A stretch of DNA of 20,634 nt. It comes from DASSLY01 sp035689185 (lineage in GTDB: Bacteria > Actinomycetota > Actinomycetes > Actinomycetales > Dermatophilaceae). Made by a program: the position numbers and the translations under genes. Of the stretch, positions 14,155 through 20,634 are shown piece by piece. Location of the stretch: NCBI GenBank assembly GCA_035689185.1, contig DASSLY010000063.1, forward strand, positions 1 to 20,634. Reading direction: 5' to 3'. A model generated the notes under the pieces. That model was not told the origin of the DNA. It saw only the letters and a program-made list of their open reading frames with translations, and ran no database searches. Each line of letters begins with the position of its first letter. The first letter of the stretch is position 1.

Positions 14155-15114
14155 TCAGTCGCCCTGCGGGCCGGCCTTGCCGTCGCGCTCGTCCCGGGCA
14201 GCCCACTCCAGCAGCTCGTCGAGGACGAACTCCGCCTCGTCGATGCCGGCGTGCAGGTCGCCGAGCTCGGCATACCGAGCCGGCACCGTGGCGAGTGTGA
14301 AGTCGCCTGGCTCGACGTCGTCGATCTCCTCCCACCGCACCGGCGTGGACACCCGCGCCTCGGGCGTGCCCCGCACCGAGTAGGCGGCCGCGATGGTGTG
14401 GTCGCGGGCGTTCTGGTTGTAGTCGATGAACAGCAGCGAGGAGTCCCGGTCCTTGCGCCACCAGGTCGTGGTGACCTCCTCAGGTGCCCGCCGCTCGACC
14501 TCCCGGGCGAAGGCGAGCGCGGCCCGGCGCACGTCCTGGAAACCATGCGTCGGCTCGATACGCACGTAGATGTGCATCCCCTTGCCGCCGGAGGTCTTCG
14601 GCCAGCCCACCGCCCCGAGGTCGTCCAGCACCTCGTGCGCGATGTCCGCGACCAACCGGACGCGGTCCAGCGGGCAGTCCGGCATCGGGTCCAGGTCGAT
14701 CCGCCACTCGTCCGGCTTCTCCGTGTCGGAGCGACGGGAGTTCCACGGGTGGAACTCCACCGTCGACATCTGCACCGCCCAGATCACCTGCGCCAACTCG
14801 GTGACGCACAGCTCGTCGGCGGTCCGGCCGTACCTGGGGAAGTACACGCGCACCGTCTCCAGCCACGGTGGCGCCCCGTGCGGCACCCGCTTCTGGTGCA
14901 CCTTCTCCCCACTCGTCCCCTCCGGGAACCGGTGCATCATGCAGGGCCGCTCGCGCAGCGCGTTGACGATCCCGTCGCCGACGGCAAGGTAGTAACGGAC
15001 CAGGTCCAGTTTCGTCTCCCCGCGCGCAGGGAAGTAGACCCGGTCGGGGTTGGTCACCCGCACGGTCTTGTCCCCCACCGAAACCTCCACCGACGGCGGC
15101 TTGGCGGCTGGCAT
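14155..15114 (-). CDS. Stand-alone LigD-type primase/polymerase
   Basis: This 319-aa protein is an archaeo-eukaryotic primase-like polymerase domain, as found in bacterial NHEJ ligase D and in separate actinobacterial Prim-Pol proteins. It adds nucleotides, often ribonucleotides, at DNA ends or gaps. Visible motifs are VTNPDRVYFPARG (20-32), VEFHPWNSR with His122, the metal-binding DLDP with Asp140 and Asp142, SGGKGMHIYVR (175-185), and IDYNQNARDHTIAAAYSVR. The ligase and nuclease domains are absent and no Ku gene is in the window, so a repair role other than classical NHEJ is possible. ATGs at 15114 and 15123 are both possible starts; neither has a good ribosome-binding site. Confidence 0.92.
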   Translation of the reverse strand: MPAAKPPSVEVSVGDKTVRVTNPDRVYFPARGETKLDLVRYYLAVGDGIVNALRERPCMMHRFPEGTSGEKVHQKRVPHGAPPWLETVRVYFPRYGRTADELCVTELAQVIWAVQMSTVEFHPWNSRRSDTEKPDEWRIDLDPMPDCPLDRVRLVADIAHEVLDDLGAVGWPKTSGGKGMHIYVRIEPTHGFQDVRRAALAFAREVERRAPEEVTTTWWRKDRDSSLLFIDYNQNARDHTIAAAYSVRGTPEARVSTPVRWEEIDDVEPGDFTLATVPARYAELGDLHAGIDEAEFVLDELLEWAARDERDGKAGPQGD

Positions 15115-15218
15115 GGCGCCCATGCTGCCAGCAGCGCCCGCTCCCGACTCCGCACACCGCTGCAGACGGACACAGCAGGTCCAAGCCCGCAACCTCAGAC
15201 CCGAGCCACAAGAGCGCA

Positions 15219-15305
15219 CCGCGTGGGCCGCTGACCCGGGCTGTGGCACCCCGCGTGGGCCGATGACCCGGGCTGTGGCACCCCGCGTGGGCCGAAGACC
15301 CGGCC
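15219..15305. repeat. 32-bp tandem repeat in a divergent intergenic region
   Basis: GCGTGGGCCG recurs at 15221, 15253 and 15285, a spacing of exactly 32 bp. Two units are nearly complete (core GCGTGGGCCGATGACCCGGG, then CTGTGGCACCCC) and the third is broken. It lies in the 310-bp gap between the polymerase gene (minus) and the large GH13 gene (plus). The rest of that gap holds a possible -10 TACTGT (15341-15346) and GGAGG (15417-15421) before the GH13 start; I see no gene in it. Confidence 0.88.
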
Positions 15306-15424
15306 CCGGCCCCCCATGCGGGCCGGCGGAGGCTTCGCAATACTGTGCCGCGAGCGCGCCTCGCCGCGCTCCCCCGGGCGCGCCACCTGCGTGACCGGTT
15401 CATCCCGGACCAGTTGGAGGCGCA

Positions 15425-17869
15425 GTGAGCCAGGACGCATTCCCCAGCGGTGCCTCCGCCGACGCCACTGCCGACGCCACTGCCGACGCCAGCCACGCCA
15501 CCGATGCCAGCCACGTCACCGATGCCAGCGATGCCAGCGATGCCACCGACGCCAGCCACGCCACCGACGGGGCGGCCAGCGCCGAGGGGTCCGGGGAGGT
15601 CGCCGAACCTGGTCCCGAGGAGGTCGTCGAGCACGAGGCTCCGGAGATCACCTACGCCGAGCAGTTCTTCCCCGCCCGGCCCCGGCGGCTTCGGCCACGG
15701 GCCCGGCTGCGGCATGTCGACACGCCCCGTCCGCTGCCCGGCGGTGAGCCGGTCGGCACCAATCCCGACTACGTGCAGTGGCTGGCCGACCAGTCGATGC
15801 TGGCTGACGCCACCAGGATCTCCGGCCAGTTCTCCGGCCAGGGCAGCATGTGGCAGAACCCCTTCGCCTACCCGGCTCCGCGGCGGGCAATCGAGACTGC
15901 CTCGGTGTGGTACACGGCATACCCGATCTCGCAGATCACCCCGCCGGGAAAGTCGTTCCTGGCCACCCTCGGCGACCGCGGTCTGTGGGAGTCGTTCCAG
16001 CGCATCGGAATTCGAGCTATCCACACGGGCCCGGTGAAGATCTCCGGCGGCCTGCGCGGATACCGTCCCACGCCGAGCGTGGACGGGCACTTCGACCGGA
16101 TCAGCACCAGGATCGACCCCACCTTCGGCACCGAGGAGGAGTTCCGGCAGATGTGCACGGTGGCGGCCGAGTTCGGCGGCACCGTGATCGACGACATCGT
16201 CCCCGGCCACACCGGCAAGGGCGCCGACTGGCGGCTGGCGGAGATGAAGGTGGGCGACTACCCGGGCATCTACCACATGGTGGAGATCGACCCGCATGAC
16301 TGGCACCTGCTCCCCGAGGTGCCGCCGGAACGCGACTCGGTGAACATCGACGCCGAGACCGAGGCCCGGCTGGAGAAGGGCGGCTACATCATCGGCCGGT
16401 TGCAACGGGTGATCTTCTATGCCCCGGGCGTGAAGGACACGAACTGGTCGGTGACCCGCGAGGTGGTCGGCCCGGACGGGGTGTCCCGGCGCTGGGTGTA
16501 CCTGCACTACTTCAAGCAGGGCCAGCCGTCGATCAACTGGCTGGACCCCTCCTTCGCCGGGATGAAGCTGGTCATCGGCGACGCGCTGCACTCCCTGGGC
16601 GACCTCGGCTCCGGTGCGTTGCGGCTGGACGCCAACGGCTTCCTGGGAGTGGAGAAGACGACCGAAGGGGACCCGGCCTGGTCCGAGGGGCACCCGCTGT
16701 CCGAGGCCGCCAACCAGCTCATCGCCGGAATGGTGCGCAAGGTCGGCGGCTTCAGCTTCCAGGAGCTCAACCTGACCATCGACGACATCAAGGCGTTCTC
16801 CGACACCGGCGCCGACCTGTCGTACGACTTCGTCAACCGGCCGGCATACCACCACGCGCTGGCCACTGGTGAGACCGAGTTCCTCCGGCTGACCCTGAAC
16901 GCATCGCTGGAACTCGGCGTCCACCCCGTCTCGCTCGTGCACGCCTTGCAGAACCATGACGAGATGACTTATGAGCTAGTGCATTTCGCGACTCTGCATA
17001 AGGACCAGGTCTATGACTACCGGGGCGCGCAGCTGCGCGGGGAGGACCTCGCCGAGGTGGTCCGCGGCGACCTGCAGCGGGTGCTCACCGGCGAGCAGGC
17101 GCCATACAACCTGGTGTTTACCACCAACGGGATCGCCTCGACGATCGCCTCGATCATCTGCGCCACACTGGGGTTCACCGACATCGATGCGCTGACCCCG
17201 GACCAGATCGGACAGGTAAAGCAGGCGCACCTGCTGGTGGCCACGTTCAACGCCATGCAGCCCGGTGTCTTTGCGCTGTCCGGCTGGGACCTGTTGGGCG
17301 CGTTGACGATTCCGGGAGCCTCGATCTCCGACCTGATCAACACCGGCGACACCCGGTGGATCCACCGGGGGGCCTACGACCTGATGAACTGGGCGCCGGG
17401 CACGGAGTACTCCCAGTCGGGCATGCCGCGGGCGACGTGCCTGTATGGCGCCCTGCCGGACCAGCTCGCGGACTCGGACTCGTTCGCATCGCAGCTGGCC
17501 CGGATGCTCGACGTACGCGAGCGGTACGGCATCGCCACCAGCGAGCAGGTGGACGTGCCGATGGTGTCCAACAAGGCGCTGCTCGTCCTGGTGCACCGGC
17601 TCGACGAGGGCGAGACGTTGCACGTGTCGGTGATGAACTTCGGCCGGGAGGAGGTGCACGGCACGGTGAGCTCCGCGCACTTGCCGCCCGCGGCAACGGT
17701 GCTGGACATGTTCACCGAGGAGCACGTCGGCGAGGTCGACGACCTGCACAGCTTCAGCGTGACACTTGCCGGGCACACCGCGTTGTCCCTGTACGTGGTC
17801 CCGGCGCCGCCGGTGGCGAACGAGCCGGCGGAACCGGGCACGGAGGTCCGCGCGACCGTCCCGGCCTAG
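15425..17869 (+). CDS. Divergent GH13 enzyme, possibly trehalose-synthase-like
   Basis: This 814-aa cytoplasmic protein starts at a GTG with GGAGG close upstream. Residues 1-75 are a disordered Asp/Ala/Ser/Thr/His-rich tail encoded by tandem DNA repeats. The barrel follows with GH13 regions: VIDDIVPGH (Asp257-His262, the usual Asn replaced by Gly), ALRLDANGF with nucleophile Asp402, FSFQELN with Glu447, and LQNHDE with Asp512, so the catalytic triad is intact. A long insertion with SVWYTAYPISQITPPGKSF precedes region I, and a C-terminal beta domain ends near residue 795. The body resembles proteins annotated as maltose alpha-glucosyltransferase (trehalose synthase) but not classic TreS. Maltose-trehalose conversion or glucan transfer is inference; only GH13 membership is firm. 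Confidence 0.8.
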   Translation: MSQDAFPSGASADATADATADASHATDASHVTDASDASDATDASHATDGAASAEGSGEVAEPGPEEVVEHEAPEITYAEQFFPARPRRLRPRARLRHVDTPRPLPGGEPVGTNPDYVQWLADQSMLADATRISGQFSGQGSMWQNPFAYPAPRRAIETASVWYTAYPISQITPPGKSFLATLGDRGLWESFQRIGIRAIHTGPVKISGGLRGYRPTPSVDGHFDRISTRIDPTFGTEEEFRQMCTVAAEFGGTVIDDIVPGHTGKGADWRLAEMKVGDYPGIYHMVEIDPHDWHLLPEVPPERDSVNIDAETEARLEKGGYIIGRLQRVIFYAPGVKDTNWSVTREVVGPDGVSRRWVYLHYFKQGQPSINWLDPSFAGMKLVIGDALHSLGDLGSGALRLDANGFLGVEKTTEGDPAWSEGHPLSEAANQLIAGMVRKVGGFSFQELNLTIDDIKAFSDTGADLSYDFVNRPAYHHALATGETEFLRLTLNASLELGVHPVSLVHALQNHDEMTYELVHFATLHKDQVYDYRGAQLRGEDLAEVVRGDLQRVLTGEQAPYNLVFTTNGIASTIASIICATLGFTDIDALTPDQIGQVKQAHLLVATFNAMQPGVFALSGWDLLGALTIPGASISDLINTGDTRWIHRGAYDLMNWAPGTEYSQSGMPRATCLYGALPDQLADSDSFASQLARMLDVRERYGIATSEQVDVPMVSNKALLVLVHRLDEGETLHVSVMNFGREEVHGTVSSAHLPPAATVLDMFTEEHVGEVDDLHSFSVTLAGHTALSLYVVPAPPVANEPAEPGTEVRATVPA
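15459..15567 (+). repeat. In-frame tandem repeat encoding a D-A-S/T tail
   Basis: GACGCCACTGCC, GATGCCAGC and GACGCCAGCCACGCCACC units follow each other without breaking the frame and encode D-A-T-A, D-A-S and D-A-S-H-A-T repeats (about residues 12-48 of the GH13 protein). Unit lengths are 9, 12 and 18 bp, all multiples of three, so copy changes would not disrupt the gene. Confidence 0.85.
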
Positions 17870-17882
17870 CGGGGCCGCCCTG

Positions 17883-18013
17883 TTCGACGCGGGTGGTCGC
17901 GTCGCCCCGCCATGCTCGAAGCGCGCTCGACGCGGGTGGTCGCGTCGCCCCGCCATGCTCGGAGCGTGCTCGACGCGGGTGGACGTATCGCCCGGCCGTG
18001 CTCGACGCGTCTC
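17883..18013. repeat. 43-bp tandem repeat between GH13 and reductase genes
   Basis: CGACGCGGGTGG begins at 17885, 17928 and 17971, a spacing of exactly 43 bp. The first two units are nearly identical (core CGACGCGGGTGGTCGCGTCG, then CCCCGCCATGCTCG) and the third is diverged. It fills half of the 242-bp gap that contains no gene. Confidence 0.9.
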
Positions 18014-18066
18014 TCGGGCGAAGGTTGTCGTTGCCCGGGTTGTCCATCGGCTGCGCACCGGATATC

Positions 18067-18080
18067 GTTTGGGTCCGAAC
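18067..18080. promoter_or_regulatory. Imperfect dyad upstream of the reductase operon
   Basis: GTTTGGGTCCGAAC is a 14-bp inverted repeat with one mismatch per half-site (form GTTyGG-nn-CCGAAC). It stands in the most AT-rich stretch of the gap, 31 bases before the reductase start. It could be an operator for a GntR- or MarR-like repressor. This is inference; no such regulator gene is in the window. Confidence 0.35.
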
Positions 18081-18111
18081 AATCTAGGGCGGCGGCCGAA
18101 GGGATGAACGG

Positions 18112-19086
18112 ATGGCGACCCAGACCCGGACCATCGTGCGCGAGCGCGAGGCCGACCTCGTCGTCCGGGAAGCCAGGGTCGTCGCCGAGGATGTCGTCGC
18201 CATCACGCTCGCTGACCCCGACGGCAACCCGCTGCCGTCATGGACGCCCGGAGCGCACATCGACCTGATCCTGGCCGAGGACCTGGTCCGGCAGTACTCA
18301 CTGTGCGGCAGCCCGGCCGACGCGCATAGCTGGCGGGTCGGCGTGCTCAATGCTCCGAACGGCCGCGGCGGCTCGCGGCACGTGTACACCGGGCTCAAGG
18401 CGGGGACGACCGTGCGGGTCCGCGGTCCGCGAAACCACTTCCCCTTGGCCAGCGCCCACCGCTACCTGTTCATCGCCGGCGGCATCGGCATCACCCCGAT
18501 CCTGCCCATGGTCGCCGAGGCCGACGCGGCCGGCGCCGACTGGATGCTGCTCTACGGCGGGCGGCACCGGGCTTCGATGGCCTTCCTGGACGAGCTCGCC
18601 CGCTACGGCGACCGGGTCCGGCTGGTGCCCCAGGACGAGGCGGGCTTCCTCGACCTCGATGCCGTTCTCGGCGCGCCGCAGGCTGGCACCCTGGTCTACT
18701 GCTGTGGCCCCGAGGGTCTGCTTTCGGCGGTCGAGCAGAAGTGCGAGGCCTGGCCAACGGGCAGCCTGCACCTGGAGCGGTTCTCCCCCAAGCCGCAGGA
18801 GGAGCACGCCGGCGCCGACTCCTCTTTCGCGCTGGTCCTGCAGCGATCCGGCATCACCACCGTCGTGCCGCCGGACAAGTCTGTCTTCCAGGTCGCCCGC
18901 GAGGCCGGCGCGAACGTCCTGGGGTCCTGCCTGGAGGGCATCTGCGGCACCTGTGAGACCGAGGTGATCGAGGGCGAGGTGGACCACCGCGATTCCGTGC
19001 TCGACGAAGAGGAGCGCGCGGCGAACGAGTTCATGATGATCTGCGTGTCCCGTTGCACGTCCCCGTGCCTAGTGCTGGACCTCTGA
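18112..19086 (+). CDS. Phthalate-dioxygenase-reductase/VanB-type oxidoreductase
   Basis: This 324-aa soluble electron-transfer protein passes electrons from NAD(P)H through flavin and a 2Fe-2S cluster to a terminal oxygenase. The FMN domain has RQYSLCGSP (60-68), the nucleotide domain has IAGGIGITPILPM (121-133) and YCCGPEGLL (196-204), and the C-terminal plant-type ferredoxin domain has all four ligands: Cys273, Cys278, Cys281 and Cys311 (in CLEGICGTC and CVSRC). The length equals that of VanB-like reductases. GAAGGG lies about seven bases before the ATG. The next gene starts 17 bases after the stop, so the two form an operon, as vanAB-type pairs do. The acceptor in vivo is uncertain because that partner looks metal-deficient. 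Confidence 0.93.
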   Translation: MATQTRTIVREREADLVVREARVVAEDVVAITLADPDGNPLPSWTPGAHIDLILAEDLVRQYSLCGSPADAHSWRVGVLNAPNGRGGSRHVYTGLKAGTTVRVRGPRNHFPLASAHRYLFIAGGIGITPILPMVAEADAAGADWMLLYGGRHRASMAFLDELARYGDRVRLVPQDEAGFLDLDAVLGAPQAGTLVYCCGPEGLLSAVEQKCEAWPTGSLHLERFSPKPQEEHAGADSSFALVLQRSGITTVVPPDKSVFQVAREAGANVLGSCLEGICGTCETEVIEGEVDHRDSVLDEEERAANEFMMICVSRCTSPCLVLDL

Positions 19087-19102
19087 CCGGAAAGGCGTCC
19101 CG

Positions 19103-20140
19103 ATGAGCCACTCCTCGGCGAGCGCGCGTCGTCGCGGCACGACATACCCGACGAACGCCTGGTATGCCGTGGCGACCTCTGACGAGGTCGGCCGAACTCC
19201 GTTGGCCCGTCGCGCGGTCGACCTGCCTGTCGTGCTGTGGCGGCTGGAGTCCGGACGGGCCGTCGCGCTGGAGGACCGTGACGCCCACCGGCCGTACCCG
19301 CTGTCGCTTGGCCGAGTAGCCGGCGACACCATCGTCTCCGGTTACTCCGGGTTCGCGTACGGCCAGGACGGCACCTGCGTCTTCGTCCCAACCCAGCCAC
19401 AGGTCCCCTTCGGCGCCAAGGTCCGCGCCTTCCCGACGCGGGAGCAGCACGGCCTGGTCTGGGTCTGGCCTGGCGACCCCGGCTGGTCCGGGCTGCGGCC
19501 CCCGCCTCCGACTCCCTGGTTGGCAGACCCGGCCTGGGCTACCTTCGGCGACGCATGGCTCACCCGGGCCAACGTGCTGCTGCTGCACGAGAACTTCGCC
19601 GACATCACCCACGTCGCGGTGGTCGACCCCTACATCTCGCCGCCGGTGCTCAATGCCACCCCGCCGCCGCTGGAAGTCGAGGTGGCCGAGACCACGGTCG
19701 CGTTCCACCGCGACTACCCCCCCGCCCGGCTCGCACCCTGGCACGCCGAGGTGCTGGGCCTGGACCCCGAGCTAGAGCACCGCCAGCGCGAGGAGGGCGC
19801 GTTCGTCGCGCCCGGCCTGTGGGTCGACCGCTGGGACGTCACCGCCGGCGAGGCCACCCACGCGTTTCGGTTCACGCACGCGGTGACCCCCGTCTCCTCC
19901 AACCAGACGCGGCACATCTGGCGGGTGAGCCGCAACTTCGCCCCGGACGAGGCGACGACGCAGCGCCTCCGGCCGATCTTCAGCGACTACTACCGCACGG
20001 TCCGAGACATCCTGGAGACGATGCAGACCGTGGTCGACACCGACGGCCAGCGGACCGAAGTCAGCGTCGCCTCCGACGCGGCGGCGCTTCAGGTGCGCAA
20101 GATCATTGGCCGGCTCGTCGCCGACGAGCGCGGCGGCTGA
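19103..20140 (+). CDS. Rieske-oxygenase-like protein with degenerate metal sites
   Basis: This 345-aa protein has the length, order and partner of a vanillate O-demethylase-type oxygenase (N-terminus PTNAWYAVATSDEVG; LHENFADITHVAVV; late segment TRHIWRVSRNF). The Rieske motif C-x-H...C-x-x-H reads instead EDRDAHRPYPLS and VSGYSGF: Asp60, His62, Ser79 and Ser82 stand at the four ligand positions. The mononuclear iron motif D-x2-H-x4-H reads Asp167, His170 and Asp175, so the second histidine is also lost. The frame is intact and spacing is preserved, which argues against a decaying gene. GGAAAGG lies upstream of the ATG. Possible roles are a pseudo-oxygenase, a regulatory or substrate-binding partner, or an enzyme with a changed metal centre. 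A canonical Rieske monooxygenase is unlikely. Confidence 0.82.
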   Translation: MSHSSASARRRGTTYPTNAWYAVATSDEVGRTPLARRAVDLPVVLWRLESGRAVALEDRDAHRPYPLSLGRVAGDTIVSGYSGFAYGQDGTCVFVPTQPQVPFGAKVRAFPTREQHGLVWVWPGDPGWSGLRPPPPTPWLADPAWATFGDAWLTRANVLLLHENFADITHVAVVDPYISPPVLNATPPPLEVEVAETTVAFHRDYPPARLAPWHAEVLGLDPELEHRQREEGAFVAPGLWVDRWDVTAGEATHAFRFTHAVTPVSSNQTRHIWRVSRNFAPDEATTQRLRPIFSDYYRTVRDILETMQTVVDTDGQRTEVSVASDAAALQVRKIIGRLVADERGG

Positions 20141-20186
20141 CCTGGACCTGCCCAAACCGGCGAGACAGCCCGCCGGCCTCCCGGCC

Positions 20187-20634
20187 CCGCCGCCGTCTTC
20201 GCACAATCCGGCGGAAACGACACCCGCACGGCGCCCGCCACCCGCCGTCTTCGCACAATCCGGCGGAGACGACACCGGCGCGGCACCCGCCACCGGCCGT
20301 CTTCGCACAATCCGGCAGAGACGACACCCGCCCGGCACCCGCCACACCACGTCTTCGCACAATCCGGCAGAGACGACGACGACACGCTCGCCCAGCGGCC
20401 GCCACCCGCCGTCTTCGCACAATCCGGCAGAGACGACACCCGCGGAGAGCCGCCACACCACGTCTTCGCACAATCCGGCAGAGACGACACCCCCGCGGCA
20501 CCCGCCGCCCGCCGTCTTCGCACAATCCGGCGGAAACGACACCCGCACGGCACCCGCCACCCGCCGTCTTCGCACAATCCGGCAGAGACGACACCCCCGC
20601 GGCACCCGCCACACCACGTCTTCGCACAATCCGG
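20187..20634. repeat. 52-bp tandem repeat array, continuing past the window
   Basis: GTCTTCGCACAATCCGG begins at 20195, 20247, 20299, 20351, 20411, 20462, 20514, 20566 and 20618: nine copies with spacing 52, except one 60 and one 51. The conserved half continues CRGARACGACACC; the other half (about 22 bp, Cys/Pro-codon-like CACCCGCCAC) varies slightly. The array starts about 50 bp after the oxygenase-like gene and runs off the end. I see no gene in it. Confidence 0.93.

Noticed and set aside
14480..16957. Long minus-strand open frame over the LigD polymerase and large GH13 gene
   Set aside because: It is antisense or out of phase to two convincing genes and includes the intergenic repeat; the composition is that of a shadow frame.
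19280..19640. Sequencing error explaining the lost Rieske ligands
   Set aside because: Four separate codons at three places are changed while the frame and surrounding motif residues are intact; random errors would not hit ligand positions so selectively. Recent decay cannot be fully excluded.
20187..20634. CRISPR array
   Set aside because: Spacing is regular, but the segments between cores resemble each other and no cas genes are nearby. It is an ordinary tandem repeat.

Overview
The window is very GC-rich (roughly 70% by eye) chromosomal DNA. GTG starts are frequent, genes overlap by 1 or 4 bases, and the order tRNA-Thr / tRNA-Met / rpmG / hadA-like / hadB-like / murB is typical of Actinomycetota. 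A micrococcalean relative (for example the Intrasporangiaceae group) would fit, but this is inference. No phage, plasmid, insertion-sequence or CRISPR genes are seen, so most of it reads as ordinary chromosome.

Layout. 1-311: three tRNA genes on the minus strand (partial Glu, Glu-CTC, Trp). 520-2301 (+): a class I aminotransferase and an acidic DUF5709 protein. 2389-4935 (-): tRNA-Thr, tRNA-Met, rpmG, two MaoC-fold dehydratase subunits and murB. 5095-8154 (-): a tightly overlapping molybdate operon (HTH-TOBE regulator, modA, modB, modC). 8289-12546 (-): PPi-dependent phosphofructokinase, aldo/keto reductase, a DUF1232 membrane protein and a cytoplasmic GH13 amylase-like enzyme. 12738-13868 (+): a DUF72 protein and an unknown protein. 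13872-15114 (-): a small acidic protein and a stand-alone LigD-type primase/polymerase. 15425-17869 (+): a large divergent GH13 enzyme with a repeat-encoded N-terminus. 18112-20140 (+): a reductase plus a Rieske-oxygenase-like partner. 20187-20634: a tandem repeat array running off the window end.

How the genes fit together. The central block combines reversible PPi-linked glycolysis (pfp) with two alpha-glucan/trehalose-type GH13 enzymes. The mod operon supplies molybdate. The tRNA-rpmG-had-murB block is housekeeping (translation, fatty-acid-type dehydration, peptidoglycan).

What stands out. (1) The 19103-20140 protein has the length and context of a vanillate-demethylase-type Rieske oxygenase, but three of four Rieske-cluster ligands and one mononuclear-iron histidine are replaced, while its reductase partner keeps all its 2Fe-2S cysteines. 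(2) Six intergenic regions each carry a different short tandem repeat (units of about 10, 12, 19, 32, 43 and 52 bp), and a seventh repeat is translated inside a gene. (3) The word GTATGC/GCATAC is strikingly over-used in coding and non-coding DNA. (4) The tRNA-Trp acceptor stem has two mismatches. (5) Several genes appear to have leaderless starts.
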